In this document: in pieces, positions 6,984 to 13,661 of the stretch
How the letters are laid out: every line of letters begins with the position of its first letter
How positions within the stretch are numbered: position 1 is the stretch's first letter
Source: an uncultured Collinsella sp.
Lineage (GTDB): Bacteria; Actinomycetota; Coriobacteriia; Coriobacteriales; Coriobacteriaceae
Assembly (NCBI GenBank): GCA_900554905.1
Contig: USJB01000005.1
Span: 1-16,322 of the forward strand
Reading direction: 5' to 3'
Length of the DNA stretch: 16,322 nt
Made by a program: the position numbers and the translations under genes
Notes under the pieces: model-generated
Told to the model about the DNA's origin: nothing
Seen by the model: the letters and a program-made list of their open reading frames with translations, nothing else
Databases searched by the model: none

Positions 6984-7813
6984 GCAAGCACTCCACCTCC
7001 GCGCTCACCATGCGCGATGCGCTCTACGAGGCTCCCGGCCCCAAGATGCGCGCCAAGATTCGCATCGGCACCGCCATCTCGCTTGTTGCCGTCGCCGCGC
7101 TCGTCGTCCTCGTGTTGCAGCGCTTTTATGTGACCGGTCAGCTTTCGGTCCACTATTGGTATTTCTTTACGCACCTCACCACCTGGAAGTTCCTGCTTGC
7201 CGGCTTTGAGGGCACCGTTAAAGTCGCACTCACCGCCGGCGCCATCGCGCTGGTGCTGGGCTTAGCCCTTATGCTCGGCCGTACCAGCGACATTAAGCCG
7301 CTGCAGCTGGTCTGCCGTGTGCTCACCGACTTCTTCCGTGGCGTGCCGAGCCTGCTGTTCATCTACTTCTTCTTTTTGGTGCTGCCCCAGTACAAGATCG
7401 CGCTGCCGTCGTTTTGGATGCTCACGCTTCCCGTCGCGCTCGCTGCCGCCGGCGTGCTGGCCGAGATTTTCCGCGCCGGCGTCAACGCCGTACCGCGCGG
7501 GCAGGTCGAGGCGGCCCAGGCGCTCGGTCTCTCCAAAGCTAAAATCACCTTTAAAATCGTGTTGCCGCAGGCGATTCGGTTTATTATCCCGTCGTTGATT
7601 TCGCAGCTTGTGGTCGTAGTCAAAGACACCACCGTCGCCTACGTGGTGAGCTACCCCGACCTCATGCAAAATGCCCGCGTGCTCATCACCAACTACGACG
7701 CCCTTGTGTCGGTCTACCTGGTGATCGCGGTCATCTATATCCTCATCAACGTCGCGATTAACAAGGCCGCTGTCTACGTTTCGCACAAGACCGGCGTGAC
7801 CATCATCCGCTAA
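6980..7813 (+). CDS. gluD: Glutamate-type ABC transporter permease GluD
   Basis: Second permease subunit, 277 residues. The N-terminal cytoplasmic segment ALYEAPGPKMRAK (14-26) is characteristic of actinobacterial GluD proteins, as I recall the Corynebacterium transporter; this is the best hint that the substrate is glutamate. Helices follow from about 30-48, 80-98, 118-138, 145-166, 200-222 and 235-260. The EAA loop lies at about 168-200 (GVNAVPRGQVEAAQALGL onward, ending PQAIR). It overlaps gluC by four bases and precedes the ATPase gene by 36 bases. Confidence 0.9.
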   Translation: MSKHSTSALTMRDALYEAPGPKMRAKIRIGTAISLVAVAALVVLVLQRFYVTGQLSVHYWYFFTHLTTWKFLLAGFEGTVKVALTAGAIALVLGLALMLGRTSDIKPLQLVCRVLTDFFRGVPSLLFIYFFFLVLPQYKIALPSFWMLTLPVALAAAGVLAEIFRAGVNAVPRGQVEAAQALGLSKAKITFKIVLPQAIRFIIPSLISQLVVVVKDTTVAYVVSYPDLMQNARVLITNYDALVSVYLVIAVIYILINVAINKAAVYVSHKTGVTIIR

Positions 7814-7849
7814 CGCTTTTCCATTTCGAGTCATAAGGAGCCGAGCACC

Positions 7850-8614
<765 letters not shown>

Positions 8615-8625
8615 CCCAATTGCCA

Positions 8626-8659
8626 CGCGGGCAAATTCATCGCCAGCGTTTGCCCCGCG
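8626..8659 (+). other. Stem-loop between the ABC operon and the amidohydrolase
   Basis: CGCGGGCAAA (8626-8635) pairs with TTTGCCCCGCG (8649-8659) with one bulged C and a 13-base loop. No T-run follows, so it is more likely an mRNA-stabilising or partial termination structure than a full terminator. The downstream hydrolase may therefore be co-transcribed. Confidence 0.45.
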
Positions 8660-8700
8660 CACCCCTGTGCCATGTCCACCCGGATTCGAAAGCAACACCT

Positions 8701-9510
8701 ATGATCGGAACCCGTACTTCCTCGTCCTATACCCCGCACGTCGACGTCGCCCCCGCCGACCGTCCGCTCATCCTCGTCGCGCCGCGTTGGGAAGATGCAA
8801 AGCCGTTTTTAAGCGAGACGCTCTCCCCCAACGAGGAAATCGCAAGCGTCTTTGTCGATGCCATCCTTGCCGCCGGCGGCCTGCCGCTGCAGATGTCCAT
8901 CACCGAGGACATTGAGGTTATCCGTCATTACGTCGATTTCGCCGACGGCATCGCCATTCCCGGCGGCCCCGATGTCAATCCCAAGCGCTGGGGCGATGAT
9001 CGACCCTACGACCCCACCCTCTGCTGCGAGATCCGCGATAGCTTTGAGTTTAAGCTGGTCGGCGAAGTGCTTCGCGCCAAAAAGCCGCTCTTTACCACGT
9101 GCCGCGGCACACAGCTGCTCAACGTCGCTACCGGCGGCACCCTGTGCATGGACGTGCCAAGCCTGGGCGCTCGCGAGGGCCGCACGCAGTGGCGCCACAC
9201 CCACGCGCTCAACGACCCCGTGCATCCCGTCGAGGTCGTGCCGGGTTCGCTGTTGGAGCGCGCGGTTGGCGGGCACAGGCTGATCCAGACCAACTCCGCA
9301 CACCACTGCTGCGTCGATCGTCTGGGTAAAAGCACGCGCTTGGTCGCCAAGGCAACCGACGGCGTTCCCGAGTGCATCGAGGTCGAAGGTCAGCCGTTCT
9401 GTCTAGGCGTGCAATGGCACCCCGAGTACACGTGGAAGACGCTCGAGACCGACTTTAACCTGTGGAAGTCGTTTGTCGAGGCAGCGGCAAAGGTCAAGCA
9501 GGCACGCTAG
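8701..9510 (+). CDS. Class I glutamine amidotransferase-like hydrolase (peptidase C26, PuuD/gamma-glutamyl hydrolase type)
   Basis: Cytoplasmic Cys-His-Glu hydrolase, 269 residues. The nucleophile is C134 in PLFTTCRGTQLLNV, and the triad is completed by H240 and E242 in GVQWHPE. IPGGPDVNPKRWG (86-98) and QTNSAHH (196-202) are typical of peptidase C26 proteins that split gamma-glutamyl bonds, such as gamma-glutamyl-GABA or other gamma-glutamyl amides. The start at 8701 is the first in-frame ATG whose product matches the family N-terminus. The frame is open to 8620 but the extra residues look unlike protein of this family. The ribosome site is weak (AAAGCAA). Position after a glutamate importer suggests a role in glutamate or gamma-glutamyl metabolism, but the exact substrate is unknown. 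Confidence 0.88.
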   Translation: MIGTRTSSSYTPHVDVAPADRPLILVAPRWEDAKPFLSETLSPNEEIASVFVDAILAAGGLPLQMSITEDIEVIRHYVDFADGIAIPGGPDVNPKRWGDDRPYDPTLCCEIRDSFEFKLVGEVLRAKKPLFTTCRGTQLLNVATGGTLCMDVPSLGAREGRTQWRHTHALNDPVHPVEVVPGSLLERAVGGHRLIQTNSAHHCCVDRLGKSTRLVAKATDGVPECIEVEGQPFCLGVQWHPEYTWKTLETDFNLWKSFVEAAAKVKQAR

Positions 9511-9543
9511 CTCGCAAATCACACAGGCTTAAACCTTCCATGC

Positions 9544-9590
9544 CAGGGGGGGGCGGACACCAGCCACGGTGCCCGCCCCCCCCTGTATTT
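9544..9590 (+). terminator. Strong G8/C8 hairpin, probable terminator between convergent genes
   Basis: CAGGGGGGGGCGG (9544-9556) pairs perfectly with its complement at 9573-9585. After one mismatch CACC (9558-9561) pairs with GGTG (9568-9571), loop AGCCAC. The tail is only weakly T-rich (TGTATTT). The homopolymer runs of eight are prone to slippage and sequencing error. Confidence 0.7.
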
Positions 9591-9623
9591 GGTATGCTCG
9601 GTATGATTATCCCTCACAAACAA

Positions 9624-10442
9624 TCAAAGAAATCTCGACCGCAATCGGTCGACTGTAAAGCAGATGGCAAAAACGCTTGCTACGTTTATTAGGCAGTCAA
9701 TTAAAATCGAAACGCATTGACCATCCCCCAACGGGGTCACGCCGCAAATCCACATGAGCATCGAGGACGGTAGCGGAAGCATGGAATTGGCCCCGAGCTG
9801 TATGTAGATCGCTACGACGTTGACAAGCAGCAGCATGCCAATCGGACCGAAGCCGGACCCAAAATAGGAAACAACGATTACGCAAGAAACCACGTATGCA
9901 AGGCAGGCAGCGGCAGCAAGAACAAGTCGATAGCAAAATACATGCAGGTTGAAATACTGCTGAGCATCCAAAACGATTACGCAGTTAAGACAGTACAAAA
10001 CGACACTTGACAGGATAAATGCGCCCAAAAGGGCAAAAGAAGACAGCACCACTCGCGCAACGATAGCGCACACACGCTTCCCTCCCCGAGCCTCCGACAA
10101 CCCCCACGGTTCCTCAATAAAGCCCGAACTGACAAAGCGCGGCACAATGCAAGCCGCGATGAACGGAAAGAACAATGCATGAGCCAACGGGGCCACGTTG
10201 AACAGCAGACCGCGGAAAACCTCTGCATTACCAAATAGAAGGACATCCTCTGCCGATAGCCGAAGTGTCGGGTCTGGGAAAAAGCCCAAGAAACTGTTCT
10301 CACGGAGGCTACAGAACCACATCGGGAAAGAATTAAGCTGCAATACCACCATGCACGCATAAATTACCAGGATTAAGGCGTACGTCCATTTGCTCACATG
10401 CCTCAATTCTGAATGAAGAAATCTTCTAGTCTGGCGAGCCAT
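9624..10442 (-). CDS. ABC-2-type transporter permease, second subunit
   Basis: 272-residue integral membrane protein with about six hydrophobic segments (near 20-42, 82-105, 130-155, 165-195, 195-220 and 240-262). It has no strong sequence motif. Assignment rests on topology, size and position after another ABC-2 permease and a BcrA-type ATPase, as in bacitracin and lantibiotic resistance transporters. The ATG at 10442 is preferred because GGGGGTG lies just upstream; a GTG at 10460 is in frame but lacks a ribosome site. It overlaps the upstream gene by 17 bases. Codons are more AT-rich than in flanking genes, which fits acquired DNA. Confidence 0.7.
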   Translation of the reverse strand: MARQTRRFLHSELRHVSKWTYALILVIYACMVVLQLNSFPMWFCSLRENSFLGFFPDPTLRLSAEDVLLFGNAEVFRGLLFNVAPLAHALFFPFIAACIVPRFVSSGFIEEPWGLSEARGGKRVCAIVARVVLSSFALLGAFILSSVVLYCLNCVIVLDAQQYFNLHVFCYRLVLAAAACLAYVVSCVIVVSYFGSGFGPIGMLLLVNVVAIYIQLGANSMLPLPSSMLMWICGVTPLGDGQCVSILIDCLINVASVFAICFTVDRLRSRFL

Positions 10443-11250
10443 TGAGCACACCCCCAGCACGAAAGCTCACGAGAGCGTAAATCAATACCGTTAGACAGCT
10501 GGCTACCACGCCGTATCCCAGAAGTGTCAGTTGACCCATATCGCTATACCCAAGGGCACATCCGACTCCAAGATACGGCCCCGGAAGAAGGAAAATCCAT
10601 CGCAAGGACGGTATGGGCGCCTGAAGGAAGGTTCCGTAGAGCGTCAAGCTCATGACAAATCCAATAATTATCGCAGCCCCGCTCAATACAGCGCTGTCTG
10701 TAATCCGATAGATGGTCACCGTCTCCAGCGCAACCGATATCACCAATACGGCGTTGACTATCATTGCAGGCAAAAATGCAGTTAGCATATCGTGCGAGAG
10801 GTTATGCCCTCCACGTATTATGGCTATTGCAAAAAGAAGAAGGCAAAGCGCACTATATGCTACGCCAATTATTAAAGCAAACGAAAGCACATGTGCTAGG
10901 ACCCCATTAAAGCGGGCAAGACCTCTTGCTGAAGAAATTCGGTGCCCCTCTTCATAGCCGCGCTCCTGTAAAATCGCCAGGCAAACGATGAGCGGAACGA
11001 ACAGAGACGTGCCGGCAAAAGCACTGCGCACAAGGGACTCATCGGGTGCAGAAGGATCGATTACATTCCAGCAGAAACCAATATCCTCCCCAAAAACGCT
11101 ATTGCCAAAGGCGAGCAACGTTGTTCCGTTTTTTAGAAAGACACCGAAGAGAAGGCCGAACGCCAGAATAAGCGCAAGACCAAACTTCGCCGGAAACATC
11201 CTGTGCAAACGCATCATATCTGCCTTTATGGGATGGATCGCCCGCTTCAT
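10426..11250 (-). CDS. ABC-2-type transporter permease, first subunit
   Basis: 274-residue membrane protein with about six helices. It has a short N-terminal cytoplasmic stretch, TM1 at about 24-40, an extracytoplasmic loop (about 41-80), a helix at about 82-96 followed by LQERGYEEGHRISSARGLARF, and four more helices. The layout matches permeases of the LanE/LanG or BcrB type. Its start overlaps the ATPase stop as ATGA (11247-11250), so the genes are translationally coupled. It probably pairs with the following permease to form a heterodimeric exporter of peptide or lipid-targeting compounds; the substrate is not evident. Confidence 0.75.
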   Translation of the reverse strand: MKRAIHPIKADMMRLHRMFPAKFGLALILAFGLLFGVFLKNGTTLLAFGNSVFGEDIGFCWNVIDPSAPDESLVRSAFAGTSLFVPLIVCLAILQERGYEEGHRISSARGLARFNGVLAHVLSFALIIGVAYSALCLLLFAIAIIRGGHNLSHDMLTAFLPAMIVNAVLVISVALETVTIYRITDSAVLSGAAIIIGFVMSLTLYGTFLQAPIPSLRWIFLLPGPYLGVGCALGYSDMGQLTLLGYGVVASCLTVLIYALVSFRAGGVLNGSPD

Positions 11251-12008
11251 AGCGAGACCGCCTTCATCAAGCGCCTGTAATACTCTTTTAGGGACGACGC
11301 CTCATCCCTTATGACGTCCATCGATTCCTTTTTCAGCAGTTCGCCGTCATGAATAAACACGCAACTTGTTGCAACTGATGCCAACTCATCCAAATCATGG
11401 CTAGAGACGAGCATGGTCTTACCCTGTTCTCGATTCAATCGACCGATAAGGGCCCATATACTCTCGATGCCCAGCGGGTCCAATCCATTTGCCGGCTCAT
11501 CGAAAATTAGTACGTCGGTGTCGCCCAACAAAGCCGTAGCTATATCCAGCCGCCGTTTCATTCCCAGAGAAAAACTGTTCACGCTCTTTTTCTCTTCGAC
11601 GTCCAGCCCGACTAGGCTCAAAACGCGAGGAATCTCACGATTCGCATCAAGCCCCCATTCCGCACATCGGATCCGAAGATTCTCAGCCGCACTGAGGGAT
11701 TGGTATGCTCCGCAGGAATCTGGCACATAGCCGACACGCGTCCGCATCGGGCTCAGCTCTTTTTTCGACTTGCCCCCAAAGAGCTCCACGCTCCCCGACG
11801 ACGGCTCGCAGAGGCCCAAGACGATTTTAATAAGCGTGCTTTTGCCCGCACCGTTTGCACCAACAAGGGCAAGGAGCTCAGACTGATGCACCTCGAAGGA
11901 AACGTCATGCAAAACGCGCCGTTTCCCGTAGCGCTTTGACACCTTTGATAACTTTATCGCTGATGCGTTCATTGGCCTCCCGTTCTGCTTGATAGCAAAA
12001 CCGCTCAT
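11247..12008 (-). CDS. ABC transporter ATPase, BcrA/lantibiotic-immunity type
   Basis: 253-residue nucleotide-binding subunit. Walker A is GANGAGKST (50-58). The signature FSLGMKRR (146-153) is the degenerate LSLGxxxR form typical of BcrA, NisF and related exporters. Walker B is VLIFDEPANGLDP (166-178) and H204 in SSHDL is the switch histidine. At the Q-loop position (VGYVPDSCGAYQSL) a D is found (D97), where this subgroup usually has E or Q. The start at 12008 has AAGGAA just upstream; an internal ATG at 11972 with GGGAGG is an alternative but sits very close to its site. It is the first gene of a three-gene operon. A role in antimicrobial peptide resistance or export is inferred from the family. 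Confidence 0.88.
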   Translation of the reverse strand: MSGFAIKQNGRPMNASAIKLSKVSKRYGKRRVLHDVSFEVHQSELLALVGANGAGKSTLIKIVLGLCEPSSGSVELFGGKSKKELSPMRTRVGYVPDSCGAYQSLSAAENLRIRCAEWGLDANREIPRVLSLVGLDVEEKKSVNSFSLGMKRRLDIATALLGDTDVLIFDEPANGLDPLGIESIWALIGRLNREQGKTMLVSSHDLDELASVATSCVFIHDGELLKKESMDVIRDEASSLKEYYRRLMKAVSL

Positions 12009-12061
12009 ATCGTTCCTTCTTTCCTTTATCGTTTTTCATAGTTGTTATTGTTTTTCGATAA
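12008..12061. promoter_or_regulatory. Three TATCG-type operator copies at 19-base spacing before the exporter genes
   Basis: TATCGTT at 12008, TATCGTTTTTC at 12027 and TATTGTTTTTCGATA at 12046 start exactly 19 bases apart. The last is a near-palindrome TATYG-N5-CGATA. The same motif, also with 19-base spacing, precedes the DUF2975/XRE operon (13072-13105). The copies overlap the -10, leader and ribosome-site region, so binding would block expression. The binding protein is inferred to be the XRE regulator at 12153-12482. Confidence 0.55.
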
Positions 12062-12075
12062 CTCATATTTGTCAA
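12047..12075 (-). promoter_or_regulatory. Promoter of the ABC-2 exporter operon
   Basis: On the minus strand TTGACA (12075-12070) is followed after 17 bases by AACAAT (12052-12047), a weak -10. The putative operator at 12046-12060 covers the -10 and part of the spacer, consistent with repression. Confidence 0.5.
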
Positions 12076-12078
12076 GGT

Positions 12079-12111
12079 AATCTAAAAGAAAGAACCCGTG
12101 TTAGACACGGG
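12079..12111 (-). terminator. Terminator of the DUF2975/XRE operon
   Basis: On the minus strand CCCGTGT (12111-12105) pairs with ACACGGG (12101-12095) around a 3-base loop, followed by TTCTTTCTTTT. It lies about 40 bases after the XRE stop codon and separates the operon from the exporter promoter. Confidence 0.8.
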
Positions 12112-12152
12112 CCCCTTTACGCTGATATTTCGTTATAGTTGTTCGCTTTATG

Positions 12153-12482
12153 CTACTCGTCGCTCAAATCTACAGCAAAGACTGATGTCGGAAGCAACGC
12201 CTCATTGCCTCCGCCGTCCCGCATCTGCCTCACGACATTTTTTGCACGCTCAACAATAAGCTCCTCAAGCTCTTTCTCGCTCACGCGCTGAATAATATCT
12301 CCCGGTTGACAGTCAAGTTCATCGCAAATATCGAGAAGCGTCTTAAGGCGAATAGCTTTAATTTTTCCGTTTCTTAGCTTAGAAATATTAGCCGGAGTAT
12401 GCCCCGTGGCACGAATCAGATCAGCACTGGTCTTTCCGGTCTTAAGTAGCTGCGTCTCAAGCTCGATGATGAGATAGCTCAT
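12153..12482 (-). CDS. XRE/Cro-type transcriptional regulator (HTH_26-like)
   Basis: 109-residue DNA-binding protein. The helix-turn-helix spans about 19-45 (TSADLIRATGHTPANISKLR), followed by LKTLLDICDELDCQPGDII, the standard tail of small Cro/C1 regulators such as YozG. A C-terminal extension of about 40 residues (SEKELEELIVERAKNVVRQM onward) is amphipathic and may serve dimerisation or contact the membrane partner. The start has AGGAGGAA directly upstream and lies eight bases after the DUF2975 stop, so the two are co-transcribed. It is the likely binder of the TATCG-N5-CGATA sites, including those before its own operon, and thus probably autoregulated. Confidence 0.9.
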   Translation of the reverse strand: MSYLIIELETQLLKTGKTSADLIRATGHTPANISKLRNGKIKAIRLKTLLDICDELDCQPGDIIQRVSEKELEELIVERAKNVVRQMRDGGGNEALLPTSVFAVDLSDE

Positions 12483-12490
12483 GCTTCCTC

Positions 12491-13051
12491 CTACACAAGC
12501 TCGTCAGACTGCTCTTGGAGCAGCGAGGCATAACTCCAGATCACCGAGATACACAGACAGACAGCCGCGCCGATAAGCGACCCCGCATCAAAGGCAACGC
12601 CTTGGCAAATCTCAATAACGAAGGAATGAGGCACGACGTAAAGCTCCAGCCCACCAATGGTAAGATTGACCGATCCGTAGGCACCAATAAGCGAAACCGC
12701 GGCGTTAACAGCAAAGGCAAGCGCAAGAACACGGATAAGCCGCACATGCGTCTTGGTAAAGGGCGAGACGCCTCGCGAGATGTTACGGCTGATCCCACAC
12801 AGAACGACAAGCGAAATACCCACGACGAGTGCCAGGCACAGTCCGCTTGGGATAACGATGCACCCGCCATCGAGAAGCGTCACGACGCCGAAAGAATCGA
12901 CAGAGGCAACGTTTGCAACCGCATACCAGATCACGTAAACAACCAACGCGGCAAAAGCGACGAGCATCCCTGCAAAAACGGCTGCCATGCAAAAGCCAAG
13001 CTTCCTGATATTTTCGCCCGCTTTGGCCATACGCTGAACGCTGTTAGACAT
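12491..13051 (-). CDS. DUF2975 family membrane protein
   Basis: 186-residue protein with four predicted helices (about 22-45, 64-87, 105-125 and 155-177). The cytoplasmic loop ISRGVSPFTKTHVRLIRVLA (91-110) and the C-terminus SYASLLQEQSDELV match DUF2975, a family regularly encoded next to a small XRE regulator (for example YoaS/YozG in Bacillus). The molecular function of the family is not established; a membrane sensor or anti-regulator role is inferred. The start at 13051 has GAGGGTGAG upstream. The frame is open to 13213 but that extension runs through the operator and lacks helices. Confidence 0.85.
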   Translation of the reverse strand: MSNSVQRMAKAGENIRKLGFCMAAVFAGMLVAFAALVVYVIWYAVANVASVDSFGVVTLLDGGCIVIPSGLCLALVVGISLVVLCGISRNISRGVSPFTKTHVRLIRVLALAFAVNAAVSLIGAYGSVNLTIGGLELYVVPHSFVIEICQGVAFDAGSLIGAAVCLCISVIWSYASLLQEQSDELV

Positions 13052-13071
13052 ACACTCACCCTCATCGACTC

Positions 13072-13105
13072 TATCGTTATTCGAACAGTTTATCGAACAA
13101 CGATA
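13072..13105. promoter_or_regulatory. Paired TATCG-N5-CGATA operator before the DUF2975/XRE operon
   Basis: TATCGTTATTCGA (13072-13084) and TATCGAACAACGATA (13091-13105) start 19 bases apart. The second is a perfect TATCG/CGATA palindrome with a 5-base centre. Together they also form a 13-bp inverted repeat with one mismatch and an 8-base loop. The site lies 21 bases upstream of the DUF2975 start codon. Confidence 0.6.
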
Positions 13106-13193
13106 TTGATTGCATGCGGAAAGCCCCGCCAGTGCGCATAGGCCATTTACTAACCCGGAGGGGTGAGCGTGGATTTTTGGACACATATCGAAC

Positions 13194-13257
13194 GAGAGTG
13201 GATAATCTCCCACTTTGAGGCCGCCACCGGGCCTAAAACGGGAGATTATCCACTCTC
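13194..13257. repeat. 18-bp perfect inverted repeat with 28-base loop
   Basis: GAGAGTGGATAATCTCCC (13194-13211) is exactly complementary to 13240-13257. Inside the loop AGGCC and GGCCT form a second short stem. The 64-base element lies between the DUF2975 leader and the HPt stop codon (24 bases away). There is no T-run on either side, so it is not a standard terminator; a small dispersed palindromic repeat or a 3'-end mRNA stabiliser is more likely. Confidence 0.85.
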
Positions 13258-13281
13258 ATAGTCATCAAGGCCCGCAAGCTC

Positions 13282-13638
13282 TTATTCGGCCGCCTCGCGC
13301 AGGGCCGACATCGTTGCCGCATATTGCTGCTGCAACGCATGCATTCCCTCGCGAGCGCCGTCAACGGCATCGGCACCGCGCAGCGCTTCGGTCACCACAA
13401 CCGCCGGCTCGTACAGATTATCGAATCCCAGGTTCTGGCTCACGCCCTTGAGCGTATGCGCTGCCATAAACGCACCTTCGGCGTCTCCTGCCGCCATGGC
13501 GGCCTCCAGCTTGTCTATGCTCTCGTCATCTAAAAACTTGAGGGCAAAGCGGGCAAGCATTTCCTCGCCCATCAGCCGAGCGCACGCGTCATCATAATTG
13601 GCGCCAATCTTCTCATACGCCTCACGCATGGAGATCAT
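13282..13638 (-). CDS. HPt (histidine phosphotransfer) domain protein
   Basis: 118-residue stand-alone HPt protein, an all-helical carrier that passes phosphoryl groups between receiver domains. The phosphorylatable histidine is H61 in MAAHTLKGVSQNLGF, a textbook HPt motif. The start at 13638 has AAAGGAG at good distance. It follows the REC/HD-GYP gene by 23 bases, so it probably exchanges phosphate with that protein's receiver domain. No histidine kinase lies in the window, so the phosphate source is unknown. Confidence 0.92.
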   Translation of the reverse strand: MISMREAYEKIGANYDDACARLMGEEMLARFALKFLDDESIDKLEAAMAAGDAEGAFMAAHTLKGVSQNLGFDNLYEPAVVVTEALRGADAVDGAREGMHALQQQYAATMSALREAAE

Positions 13639-13661
13639 GGATTAAAACTCCTTTGGTCAAA

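Noticed and set aside
9541..9700. Integration or attachment site at the left edge of the AT-richer cassette
   Set aside because: No direct repeat matching the right edge was found by eye, and no integrase or transposase gene is present.
13052..13213. N-terminal extension of the DUF2975 protein
   Set aside because: The extension runs through the operator palindrome and part of the 18-bp repeat, and the start at 13051 has its own ribosome site.
13194..13257. Ordinary rho-independent terminator of the HPt gene
   Set aside because: The loop is 28 bases and no T-run follows the stem in the minus direction, so it was called a repeat element.
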